Shown here in pieces: positions 34,601 to 41,548 of a DNA stretch of 64,000 bases. Position 1 is the first letter of the stretch. The number at the start of each line of letters is the position of its first letter. The notes beneath the pieces were generated by a model that did no database searches, had not been told where the DNA came from, and worked only from the letters and a program-made list of their open reading frames with translations. Location of the stretch: contig JADKGW010000001.1 of assembly GCA_016722075.1 (NCBI GenBank), forward strand, positions 1,674,001 to 1,738,000. The letters are read 5' to 3'. This DNA is from Candidatus Kouleothrix ribensis. Lineage in GTDB: Bacteria > Chloroflexota > Chloroflexia > Chloroflexales > Roseiflexaceae. The position numbers and the translations under genes are program-made.

Positions 34601-35141
34601 CACGCGCAACTTGTGGCAAGGGCCGGTGAGCGGCGACGATAACCTGCCGGTTGTCGATGTGAGCTGGTTTGAGGCGGTGGCCTACTGCCGCTGGCTGAGC
34701 GCTCGCACCAAGCGCGACTTCCGGCTGCCAACCGAGGCCGAGTGGGAGAAGGCCGCCCGTGGCACTGACGGGCGCATCTGGCCATGGGGCAATGAGTGGG
34801 AAGCCGGGCGCTGTAACAGCAGCGAGCTAGGCCTTGGTCGCCGTTCGCCAGTTGGTAGCTTTCCTGCTGGCGCCAGCCCGTATGGCGTGCTGGATCTGGC
34901 CGGCAATGTCTGGGAGTGGTGCGCGACGAAATGGGGCAAAGTGTATCCCTACCAGATCGAGGACGAGTGGCAGGCAGCGTATCTGGCGGCAAACGATAGT
35001 CAGGTCATTCGAGGTGGAGCGTACTATACGGAGCGAAAAAACGTGCGCGCGCCGTACCGCATCCACGACGGCCCGCGCTACCGCTTCATCGATATCGGGT
35101 TGCGGGTCGCCAGTCATTCTCGGCCTGATTCTGGCTCCTGA
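31695..35141 (+). CDS. Membrane NACHT ATPase with C-terminal SUMF1/FGE-like domain (island gene B)
   Basis: 1148 aa from MSRKEEFY; an ATG 8 codons earlier is also possible. Four hydrophobic helices (two at about 8-60, two at about 165-215) anchor it, followed by a NACHT NTPase: Walker A GHPGSGKTT (264-272) and Walker B LVLLDAFDEL (D367), then a helical region with 'FAHLTFQEYLAARAA', typical of NACHT/NLR-type proteins, and a HEAT-like stretch. Residues about 870-1145 are the SUMF1-like lectin-fold domain ('IPELVAVPAGDFLMGS', 'RLPTEAEWEKAARG', 'GNVWEWC') without FGE active cysteines, ending in the predicted variable block. Bacterial NACHT proteins are often antiphage sensors; that role here is inference. 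Confidence 0.88.
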   Translation: MSRKEEFYILAGLLLALLSCIAGFLALPQIQQQLGGWLDNPLFLPLVGLAGLVLILLFILLRDWIVAGLGALINAIPWSRRRGERDYLLAIDQTLGKTPALIASSEGVSYSDLLLLEAFSPLTLHPDSGEAGQKTTLRITDAEAIGSSKLIRSPNRRSPGAQIAYWALWVLAQLLLFALAAALPAWLLWSPTQGWRLDWWRIALGVLALAVWLFAARWLHDRLVADDDRLDDLLQWWRQRQECIAKPGEPGYEVWEHKQLLIRGHPGSGKTTLTRHMAVVCARQRLGIERRVQQRRATSVRALYGWPGCPFPIYIPLRALDLSRQTTDLFGAYVQKLPAIFRAKQAVCDASFFARRLARGGCLVLLDAFDELRDAETRASIAELVLRLPAGPARNPNRFVVTSRIVGYERQLDGTGYVQRRVDDLDDAQAERFIHARYGAIAASEQRTLGPAKNLAWDPQQQATHLLRYLPNNPGLRRLSRNPLLLSLTVSLHHDHHGKGLKLPEERYRLYEEAIRLMVRDWERRKDADAKLEPTDDQSDLNLDERLRLLRELAWMMFEHSAGSTDELAYAVVRRSVARTKLAEVLVVMPGFAPEKTGAARNVHAASEAERWLQNLGQRGGVLQELGNVPGSTDVQIQFAHLTFQEYLAARAAATEDQARRLERILEQWDRPAWREVLLLFAASHDATPVMRHVLARVGNTSTLLAGAVLLERPINLSEDLQTRTLERLRELAFVDGGASEAEALEALQLLEERGSLPDQAELQRAFTAAPYGPVRARALELAVGKRLILPEENRPRLPRPIVAAHLRGRRGPLPARTAIQGPRPVDAHDPPPAALVPALLAAIATDPHHLPRLAAGYLLSAADPRFADKGWIPELVAVPAGDFLMGSVDTDSSARPNEKPQHTLNLPRYWIGKYPVTVAQWRRFVEDDGYRNQDYWTEAGWRFINNDSSSARPWYARLRPARQPSTSNTRNLWQGPVSGDDNLPVVDVSWFEAVAYCRWLSARTKRDFRLPTEAEWEKAARGTDGRIWPWGNEWEAGRCNSSELGLGRRSPVGSFPAGASPYGVLDLAGNVWEWCATKWGKVYPYQIEDEWQAAYLAANDSQVIRGGAYYTERKNVRAPYRIHDGPRYRFIDIGLRVASHSRPDSGS
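35055..35093 (+). other. Predicted DGR variable region, gene B
   Basis: Same 13-codon block as in genes A and C. The nine variable codons read TAC, ATC, CAC, GAC, GGC, TAC, TTC, ATC and GAT; the fixed ones are CGC, CCG, CGC and CGC. It is followed by ATC then the invariant GGGTTGCGGGTCGCC segment starting at 35097. Upstream codons (TAC TAT ACG GAG CGA AAA AAC) also differ from A and C, so the mutable window may begin earlier in this gene. Confidence 0.72.
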
Positions 35142-35382
35142 ATCCTGAATTCTGAATCCTGCAACTTGAACCTGGCCGGTGGTGGTGCGGTGGGGCGCTG
35201 GGGCTGTGGTGCCCGCAGGGATGGGGTGTGGGGAAGGGTAATCTGAAGCCGAAAACTAAACACCCCTCGCCCTGCTAGTAGGCGCACGCCGAATGTCGGG
35301 CCGGGGTTAGCCGGTCGCGGGCAGGCGTGTTGATGAGCCAGCACGCCGCCGCGGCCAATGATCCATATGTGGGTATTGCACA
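35142..35382. other. Gap between island genes B and C
   Basis: 241 bp without a gene. It begins with TGAATCCTG/TGAATTCTG short repeats, then a partial copy of the shared 3' flank (35200-35248), in which only the left arm of the GTGGGGAAGGG hairpin survives, then unique sequence before gene C. The broken hairpin shows this copy is older or was interrupted. Confidence 0.65.
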
Positions 35383-37677
35383 ATGACTCAACCACGCAAT
35401 CCATTTACCCGCACCGGCGCGCTGGCGATGCACGACCCGCTGTTTCTTGGGCGGGCCGCCGAGCTGGCGCAGCTAGAGCAAGCCTGCCTGAACGACCACA
35501 AATCGTTTATGCTGGTCTATGGCGGGCGCCAAAATGGCAAGACTAGCCTGCTGCTACGGCTGGAGGCCAGCTTGCGCGAGCGCCTGCCCGAGCGCGTGCG
35601 AGTCTGCCGGGTCGATTTCCAGGACATCCCGCGCGTGACGACCAACGCCGCCTTCCAGCACCTGATCGCGGAGCTGCGCCGAAACCTGCCGCATCTCCCG
35701 CCCGCGCCGGCGACGGCTGGCATCCCCGAGCTGCGTGGCTTCCTTGAGCAGGCGCTGGCCGGCGATGAGGTGAGCCGCCTGGTGCTGCTATTGGATGAGC
35801 TGGCGCGCCTGCCCGAGGCCACCCGTGAGGATCTGGCCCACGTCATTCGTGCACTGCACACCCATCGGCTGGTCAGCCCGGCGCTGGCCAAGACCCAGTT
35901 TATCCTGGCGGGCGGGCTCGAGCTGTATAACCTCGCGATCGTGCAGGCCTCGACGCTGCGGAATGTCTGCGAGATCGTGCGCCTGGGCGATCTGCGCGAG
36001 GCCGACGCGGTCGCGCTGATCGCCGAGGGTCTGGCCCTGATTGGCGTTGCCCATGAGCAAGCCAGGCTGCTTGGTCGCGCGGTCTATCTGCGAGTGGCCG
36101 GACACCCCTACCTGACGCAGCGGGTCGGCAGCCTGCTGGCCGAAGCGTATCTCGGCGGCCAGGCGCTCGACGAGGGGCTGGTTGAGGAGCTGTGCTGGGG
36201 GCTGCTCGACGAGGACGATGCGCTGCTTGAGCATCTGCGGCGCAGCCTGGCCGAGCTACAGCTTGAAGATGCGGCCCGGCGGCTACTTACCGCCAGCCAA
36301 CGCACCAGCGCCACCGACGATTACACCGCCCGGCTGGAGCTGCTGGGCCTGGCCCGGCGCGCCGGCCGCAGCTGGGCACCGCGCAGCCCGCTGCTGGCGG
36401 TAGCCCTGGCCGACTGGCTCGGCCTCGCTATGCCAAATGGGCAGACGCTGAGTGAGGCCGCCACCATGGCCCAGCGTGCAGCCCAGGCAGGCTACATCCG
36501 TGATTTGAAGCTCGAGCAGGCCGCGACCGCGCAGCGTGCTATGCATGCAGCCAGCGCCGCCGAGCAAGTGCGGCTCCAGCGGCGTGCCAATGATCTAGCC
36601 GACGAGATCAACCGGCTCGAAGCCGCTCAGGCCACGCCAGCAGCCCCGGTGGCAGTGCCGGCGGCTCAACCGCCAGCGCCGCCCCAGCCAGCCGAGCCGC
36701 ACCAGACAGCGCCGCCTGGCGTAGCCCCTTCTGCAGCGGAGCGTCTGCCAGAAGCAACCGCCGCCACACCAAAGGCTCAAGCGCCAGCGGCCGCAGCTAG
36801 GCCGGCTGCTCGCGAGCCGATCGCAACGGCGCCAACGCCAGCACCGAAAGCCCAGCATACGCAACCAATGGCTCGTCGGGCACGCTCCGCGTCCCTGCTT
36901 GTTCCTGAGCTAGTGCATGTGCCGGCCGGCCCATTCCTGATGGGTAGCAGCGATACGGACGAGCTGGCTTATGCTGATGAAAAGCCACAGCATCAACTGG
37001 AGCTGCCAGACTACTGGATCGGCAAGACACCGATCACCAATGCGCAGTTCCGGCCATTTGTCGAAGGCGACGGCTACCGTAATCAAGCGTATTGGATTGC
37101 GTCCGGCTGGCAATGGCGCCAAGCTGAGAAGGTTATCAAACCTGAATTCTGGGATGAAGCAACGTGGAATGGTGCCGAGTACCCGGTCGTCGGCGTGAGC
37201 TGGTTCGAGGCGGTGGCCTACTGCCGCTGGCTGAGCGCGCAGACCGGCCAGGAGTTCCGGCTACCCAGCGAGGCCGAGTGGGAGAAGGCCGCTCGTGGCA
37301 CTGATGGGCGCATCTGGCCATGGGGTAATCGCTGGGAAGCAAAGCGTGCAAATAGCAAAGAGGCTGGGCATGGCCAAACCACGCCGGTCGGCCAGTATCC
37401 CGCCGGCGCCTCGCCCTATGGCGCGCTGGACATGGCTGGCAATGTGTGGGAGTGGTGCGCGACAAAGTGGGGTAAGCCGTACCCGTATCAGATCGAGGAT
37501 GAGTGGCAGGGAGCGTATCTGGCGGCGACTGACTTTCTGGTTCTTCGGGGTGGTTCATGGTACAACGAGCAACAATACGTGCGCGCGCCGTCCCGCGGCA
37601 GCGACCTCCCGCGCTACCGCTTCGACGTTCGAGGGTTGCGGGTCGCCAGTCATTCTCGGCCTGATTCTGGCTCCTGA
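35383..37677 (+). CDS. AAA-type ATPase with C-terminal SUMF1/FGE-like lectin-fold domain (island gene C)
   Basis: 764 aa, paralogue of gene A. ATPase domain (about 20-345): 'FLGRAAELAQLEQACL', Walker A GGRQNGKTS (47-55), Walker B LVLLLDELARLP (D138). It has an extra predicted coiled coil absent from gene A (about 355-415, rich in Ala/Gln/Arg/Glu), then the same Pro/Ala linker and a SUMF1-like domain (about 505-760) with 'VPELVHVPAGPFLMGS', 'RLPSEAEWEKAARG', 'GNVWEWC' and 'LRGGSWYN'. FGE active cysteines are missing. The 3' end is the predicted variable block. The three SUMF1 fusions plus KAP form a same-strand island. Confidence 0.88.
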   Translation: MTQPRNPFTRTGALAMHDPLFLGRAAELAQLEQACLNDHKSFMLVYGGRQNGKTSLLLRLEASLRERLPERVRVCRVDFQDIPRVTTNAAFQHLIAELRRNLPHLPPAPATAGIPELRGFLEQALAGDEVSRLVLLLDELARLPEATREDLAHVIRALHTHRLVSPALAKTQFILAGGLELYNLAIVQASTLRNVCEIVRLGDLREADAVALIAEGLALIGVAHEQARLLGRAVYLRVAGHPYLTQRVGSLLAEAYLGGQALDEGLVEELCWGLLDEDDALLEHLRRSLAELQLEDAARRLLTASQRTSATDDYTARLELLGLARRAGRSWAPRSPLLAVALADWLGLAMPNGQTLSEAATMAQRAAQAGYIRDLKLEQAATAQRAMHAASAAEQVRLQRRANDLADEINRLEAAQATPAAPVAVPAAQPPAPPQPAEPHQTAPPGVAPSAAERLPEATAATPKAQAPAAAARPAAREPIATAPTPAPKAQHTQPMARRARSASLLVPELVHVPAGPFLMGSSDTDELAYADEKPQHQLELPDYWIGKTPITNAQFRPFVEGDGYRNQAYWIASGWQWRQAEKVIKPEFWDEATWNGAEYPVVGVSWFEAVAYCRWLSAQTGQEFRLPSEAEWEKAARGTDGRIWPWGNRWEAKRANSKEAGHGQTTPVGQYPAGASPYGALDMAGNVWEWCATKWGKPYPYQIEDEWQGAYLAATDFLVLRGGSWYNEQQYVRAPSRGSDLPRYRFDVRGLRVASHSRPDSGS
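36672..36856 (+). repeat. Linker segment near-identical to 30542-30726 (copy in gene C)
   Basis: Contains the 150-base identical run 36696-36845. It is flanked on both sides by diverged sequence, which points to recent recombination or gene conversion between genes A and C. Confidence 0.9.
37591..37629 (+). other. Predicted DGR variable region, gene C
   Basis: Nine variable codons TCC, GGC, AGC, GAC, CTC, TAC, TTC, GAC and GTT; fixed CGC, CCG, CGC and CGC. The next codon is CGA where A and B have ATC. This is the one change not explained by adenine substitution. The invariant segment starts at 37633. Confidence 0.73.
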
Positions 37678-37800
37678 ATCCTGGCTGCTGAATCCTGAAC
37701 TCTGGCGGCTGTTATGTGATTCGGCGCCGGGGCTGTGGCACCCGCAGGGATGGGGTGTGGGGAAGGGCATGCCCTTCCCCACTCGCGCGCAGCGCGAATC
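37633..37800 (+). repeat. 3' end and flank shared with gene A
   Basis: Second copy of the 168-bp segment described for gene A, ending 30 bases before the KAP gene. It shows that the duplication or homogenisation included non-coding DNA beyond the stop codon. Confidence 0.9.
37757..37782 (+). terminator. 26-bp perfect palindrome downstream of gene C
   Basis: GTGGGGAAGGGCATG continues as its own complement, so the whole 26 bp is self-complementary. It has the same stem as after gene A with a different centre (CATG instead of AAGT). The stem is conserved while the loop varies, as expected if structure matters. Confidence 0.6.
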
Positions 37801-37830
37801 GGCTAACGTTGCATACGAGGAGGCTGGCCC

Positions 37831-39312
37831 ATGAGCACACCACCCGGCTATAGCGATCAGTCCACCACGCAGGACGAGCTGGGCTTCACGCCGTTTGCCG
37901 CCGCGCTGGCCGCCATTCCGCACGAGGTCGCGCTGGCCGACACGCCGCTGACGATCGGGATCTACGGCCCCTGGGGCAGCGGCAAGACCAGCATGATGAG
38001 TATGATCCTTAAGCGGCTTGACCATACGCGCTGCACCACCATGTGGTTCAACGCATGGCGCTACGCCCAGCAGGAATCGCTCTGGCGCGCGCTGCTGCTG
38101 AGCGTGGTCGAGTCATTGCGCGTGCTGATCAAGCACGATGCCGACTGGCTCAAGCAGTACATCACCCACCACAATCGGCTCGACCCGAACGCGCCGCCGA
38201 TCGGGCGCGACGAGGCCGGGTTGGAACAGGCACGTGCAGCGCTGACCAGCCGGCTCGACGATCTTGCCAGCAGCCTGTACAAAAGTGTCGACCGCGAGGA
38301 GCCTGGCGCGATCGAGTTCCAGTGGGATAAGGCCAGCAAGCTCGCCGCCGGCACGATCATCCGCGCCGGCTTTAGCTACATCCCGGTGCTTGGTGGGATC
38401 GCCGATGTGATTGGCAAGGCCGGTGACAAAGCCAGCGAGAAGGACTACGCTGAGAAGATCTTCGACCTGTTCCAGCGCGAACGGACGCGAATCTACCAGG
38501 CCCAGGTGCAGTCGCTCGAGCAGTTCCTCGAAAAGCTGTGCGCGCTCGTCAAAGATCTGGTGACCGACCTCGACCGCCGGCTGGTGGTGTTTATCGACGA
38601 CCTCGACCGCTGCCTGCCAGAACAGGCGATTGGCGTGCTTGAGGCGCTCAAAGTCTTCCTCGACATCCCTGGCTGCGTGTTTGTGCTGGGCATGGATCGC
38701 GAGATCATCGAGCGTGGCATTCGGGTGCGCTACAAGGAGTTTGCGCTTAGCGGAAATGCCGCTGGCGCCAGCTTCCCGATCGCCGAGCGCGACTACCTCG
38801 AGAAGATCGTGCAGGTGCCGTTTACGCTGCCGCCGCTCAACCCGGCTGTTATTCACACGTTTCTCAGCGCCCGCCTGCCAACCATACCAGCGCTGCGCGG
38901 CCAGGCCGCCGATCAAGAGCAGGTCGCCCAGCTGATGACCACCGGGCTGCTGCGCAACCCGCGTAAGGTCAAGCGCACCTTCAACATCTTCCGGCTGCAC
39001 CTCACGCTCGATCGCGCGCACGGGCGCACGACCCCGGCCGGGTTGATCGCCAAGCTGACCGTGCTGCAAAGCAGCTTCGCCGACCTCTACGAGCGCATCG
39101 CCCGCGACCCGGTTCTGCTGCGCAGCGTCGAGCAGATCATCCGTGGCACGCCGGGAGCCGGCGCGATCACCCAGGAGCTACGCGACGAAGTGGGGCAGAG
39201 CGACGAGCGTCTCAAGCAGCTGCTCTTTCTCCAGCCGTTCTTCGAGGGGCTGACCGACGATCAGCTGCGCACGCTGGTCTACCAGGCGTCGATGACCAGT
39301 GATCCAACCTGA
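37831..39312 (+). CDS. KAP-family P-loop NTPase
   Basis: 493 aa. Walker A GPWGSGKTS (about 46-54), the typical KAP 'WFNAWRYAQQESLWRALL' segment right after it, Walker B LVVFIDDLDRC (D256/D257) and 'LEALKVFLDIPGCVFVLGMDRE'. The usual KAP insertion between Walker A and B is present, with a short hydrophobic stretch (about 170-195) that could touch the membrane. The C-terminal helices have 'RNPRKVKRTFNIFRLH'. GAGGAGG precedes the ATG by 6 bases. KAP NTPases recur in bacterial conflict loci; here it closes the island behind the three SUMF1-fusion ATPases and has no SUMF1 domain itself. Confidence 0.92.
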   Translation: MSTPPGYSDQSTTQDELGFTPFAAALAAIPHEVALADTPLTIGIYGPWGSGKTSMMSMILKRLDHTRCTTMWFNAWRYAQQESLWRALLLSVVESLRVLIKHDADWLKQYITHHNRLDPNAPPIGRDEAGLEQARAALTSRLDDLASSLYKSVDREEPGAIEFQWDKASKLAAGTIIRAGFSYIPVLGGIADVIGKAGDKASEKDYAEKIFDLFQRERTRIYQAQVQSLEQFLEKLCALVKDLVTDLDRRLVVFIDDLDRCLPEQAIGVLEALKVFLDIPGCVFVLGMDREIIERGIRVRYKEFALSGNAAGASFPIAERDYLEKIVQVPFTLPPLNPAVIHTFLSARLPTIPALRGQAADQEQVAQLMTTGLLRNPRKVKRTFNIFRLHLTLDRAHGRTTPAGLIAKLTVLQSSFADLYERIARDPVLLRSVEQIIRGTPGAGAITQELRDEVGQSDERLKQLLFLQPFFEGLTDDQLRTLVYQASMTSDPT

Positions 39313-39344
39313 GCGGGGCCAGGAATCATGAGTCATCCTGAATG

Positions 39345-39373
39345 TTGCTCTTCGCCAGCACAAATGGTATCAT
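39345..39373 (+). promoter_or_regulatory. Sigma-70-type promoter of the SufT-like gene
   Basis: TTGCTC (39345-39350), 17-bp spacer, TATCAT (39368-39373) with an extended TGG, about 42 bp before the ATG. Confidence 0.6.
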
Positions 39374-39414
39374 AAATAACGAAAGCATTTGCTATCGAAA
39401 GAAGGGGTTCGGCT

Positions 39415-39732
39415 ATGATAACTGATGAGCTGGTGCGCACCGCGCTGAAGAACGTCTACGACCCCGAGATCGGGATCGATATTGTAAACCTGGGGCTGAT
39501 ATACAATGTCGATGTGCAGGATCAGGGTAAGAAGGTGCAGATCGACATGACCCTGACCACGCCGGCATGCCCGGCCGGCCCGCAGATCATCGACCAGGCC
39601 CGCCGCGAGGTTGGCGCGCTCAGAGAGGTGTTCAAGGAGCTTGAGGACGTGAGCATCAACCTGGTGTGGACGCCATTCTGGAACCCGAGCATGATGAGCG
39701 AAGACGCGCGCGAAGAGCTAGGGTTTTTCTAG
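39415..39732 (+). CDS. MIP18/DUF59-family Fe-S assembly protein (SufT-like)
   Basis: 105 aa, a full-length single-domain member. The 'VYDPEIGIDIVNLGLIYNV' and 'TLTTPACPAGPQI' motifs (with the conserved Cys near residue 52) are diagnostic. The C terminus ends 'WNPSMMSEDAREELGF', as in PaaD/SufT proteins. It is probably involved in iron-sulfur cluster maturation of target proteins in the cytoplasm. No suf genes are adjacent; it has its own promoter and a GAAGGGG site before the ATG. Confidence 0.93.
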   Translation: MITDELVRTALKNVYDPEIGIDIVNLGLIYNVDVQDQGKKVQIDMTLTTPACPAGPQIIDQARREVGALREVFKELEDVSINLVWTPFWNPSMMSEDAREELGFF

Positions 39733-39865
39733 CGCACGCCGGTGGAACTTGGTCGTAGGCCGGCCGGCGGCAGTCACTCGCGACACTGCCGCCCGCCACC
39801 GGCCAGCAACGTCGCTGGGTGCGCTGGCATGAAGCTACCTACGGCGCTCGGCCTGGTGCAGCACG

Positions 39866-40276
39866 ATGGTGCAAGGGTGCGATTTGAGTCTGTTTCAACG
39901 GCTCGGGCGCTGGGCGCGCAGGCTGAAGCGAGACGTCGTCGCGCTCGCCCTCGCCGCCCGCGATCCTCGGGTGCCCTGGTACGCGAAAGCCGTCGCGGCG
40001 TGCGTGGCGGCCTACGCCCTCAGCCCGATCGACCTGATACCAGATTTCATTCCCATCCTCGGCTATCTGGATGATGTCATTCTCGTACCGCTGGGCATTG
40101 CCCTCGCCATACGGCTCATTCCACCCGCCATCTTTCAGGAACACCGCGAAGCCGCAGCGGCGCGCGGCGCCAATCGACCTGCCAGCCGGGTTGGTGCGGC
40201 GATCATTATCATCATTTGGATCACCCTGACGGCATGGGTCGTTGCGTCGCTTGCCGGCTATGGCGCGTCGCCGTAA
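39866..40276 (+). CDS. DUF1232 (YkvA-type) membrane protein
   Basis: 136 aa. The diagnostic DUF1232 core 'PWYAKAVAACVAAYALSPIDLIPDFIPILGYLDD' is at about 37-70, followed by a hydrophobic stretch and a C-terminal transmembrane helix (about 108-130). Function of the family is unknown. A TTG at 39884 is an alternative start: AAGGG lies 6 bases before it and the product would begin MSLFQRLGRWARRL, whereas the ATG has no clear ribosome site. The gene ends before a GC-rich gap. Confidence 0.85.
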   Translation: MVQGCDLSLFQRLGRWARRLKRDVVALALAARDPRVPWYAKAVAACVAAYALSPIDLIPDFIPILGYLDDVILVPLGIALAIRLIPPAIFQEHREAAAARGANRPASRVGAAIIIIIWITLTAWVVASLAGYGASP

Positions 40277-40444
40277 GGGAATGGCGATGTGCGGCGTTCG
40301 AGCGGGGGCCTGCGGGTTATCATCATTCCGCTTTGAACCATGTCTTCTGAGGCGCAGAATAGCGCGCGGCCACCGAGCTGATGCTCAGTGGCCGCATTGG
40401 GGTGGGTGGGGGGAGGGAGGAGAGTGGGGAGGCTCGTATCACGA

Positions 40445-40720
40445 CTAGCGGGGTGTACCACGCCTGATCATATTGACAATACCCAACAGCACCACTGCGC
40501 CGATGAACGATATCATCAGGCCGTTCAGGCTGAAGTCGTTATTATTGATCGTACTGCCACCAATGCCGAGCGCGCTGAAGATAATGCCGGCCAGGAAGGC
40601 ACCAACAATCCCAACCACGATGTTCATGAGCGTGCCTTGCTGAGCATCCGTACCCATCACAACGCTGGCAAGCCAACCGATCAGGGCGCCAAGCACCAGC
40701 CAGATAATGAAATTGATCAT
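40445..40720 (-). CDS. GlsB/YeaQ/YmgE-family (transglycosylase-associated) membrane protein
   Basis: 91 aa. Three hydrophobic helices with the family's Gly-rich packing motifs ('WLVLGALIGWLAS', 'IVVGIVGAFLAGIIFSALGI', 'ISFIGAVVLLGIVNMI'). Such proteins are general-stress membrane proteins of unknown mechanism. The start at MINFIIW is preceded by AAAGGAGAC; the frame's upstream Met is unsupported. It is close to a CsbD-type gene on the same strand, also a stress-response family. Confidence 0.9.
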   Translation of the reverse strand: MINFIIWLVLGALIGWLASVVMGTDAQQGTLMNIVVGIVGAFLAGIIFSALGIGGSTINNNDFSLNGLMISFIGAVVLLGIVNMIRRGTPR

Positions 40721-40923
40721 ATACGTGTCTCCTTTGAGCAGTACTGTGGTCAATACAGCTAAGCTTCGGTAGAGCGGGTTCACACCCTTACTCTATTGCA
40801 AGATGCGTGCCAGTTGTTGTGCGAGGAAGTCGCCGCCGCTCGCATAGTGCCGCCACGAAGATTAGAGGGGCAGATCCTCCGGGACGTGTGGCGGCGCCTA
40901 TGGCATGGTTTGAACGAGTGCGT

Positions 40924-41127
40924 TTAGCGCTCGTAGCGTTCGAAGAACGCGTCTACTTCGCGCTCAGCATTCTCGCGAGTCCAGCCGTAACGCTCCTGTA
41001 GGCGCCCCGCAAGCTTATCGCGCTTACCGGCGATCTGCTCCCAGTCATCGTCGGTGAGCTTGCCCCACTGAGTGCGCGCCTCACCCTTAAGCTGCGCCCA
41101 CTTTCCCGCGATAATATCCCAGTTCAT
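40924..41127 (-). CDS. CsbD-family stress protein
   Basis: 67 aa, almost entirely the CsbD domain: MNWDIIAGKWAQLKGEA, then 'WGKLTDDDWEQIAGKRDKLAGRLQERYGW'. It is highly charged and soluble, predicted to be a small helical bundle induced by general stress in other bacteria. AAGGAGG precedes the ATG by about 6 bases. It pairs with the nearby GlsB-type gene (200 bp downstream). Confidence 0.93.
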   Translation of the reverse strand: MNWDIIAGKWAQLKGEARTQWGKLTDDDWEQIAGKRDKLAGRLQERYGWTRENAEREVDAFFERYER

Positions 41128-41548
41128 AGCTATGCCTCCTTATACTTGGCTACTCGCACCGCGCTAACCATACCCGGTGCATTGCTACGAAATAGCAAGA
41201 ATTGTGCCAGGCAGGTAGGATCCAGGTGCGGCTACAGCCGGCCAGCGCCACCCTGTTTGCCTGAAGATCGCCTGGCGAACCATCGCGCGAACTGCCAGCT
41301 CTCGCAAATGTATCTCTGGCACAGATCTTGTAACTGTATGCAGGGAACCAGGATGGCCTCTGCCTTCTGTCCGCCGCTGTGCGCGCAGCCTGCTGGCCTG
41401 GCCCAGGGGGTAGCGCACGCGGGGTTGCCCTATGCTATCATGCCGGGCGAACGCCAGCTCTACATCTTCGCGAAAGGGCGCGAACCACTCTGCCGCTCCG
41501 ATCGAATGCCCTTCGAATACTCGATCGCACGAATAGCGAGGCCGGCCT
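41128..41548. other. Divergent gap between csbD-type gene and sigma-54 activator
   Basis: About 420 bp without a supportable gene. It holds the CsbD ribosome site, a candidate sigma-54 promoter at 41317-41332 and a long leader before the activator. No RNA fold was recognised. Confidence 0.55.
41317..41332 (+). promoter_or_regulatory. Candidate sigma-54 promoter
   Basis: TGGCACAGATCTTGTA matches the -24/-12 consensus TGGCAC-N5-TTGC except for GT instead of GC at -12. It points towards the sigma-54 activator and rpoN genes, about 215 bp upstream of the first ATG, so the pair may be autoregulated. Confidence 0.4.

Noticed and set aside
29520..37677. Catalytic formylglycine-generating enzymes (sulfatase activation)
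   Set aside because: The SUMF1-like domains lack the active-site cysteines expected near the RGGSW segment, and no sulfatase is present. A ligand-binding lectin-type fold fits better.
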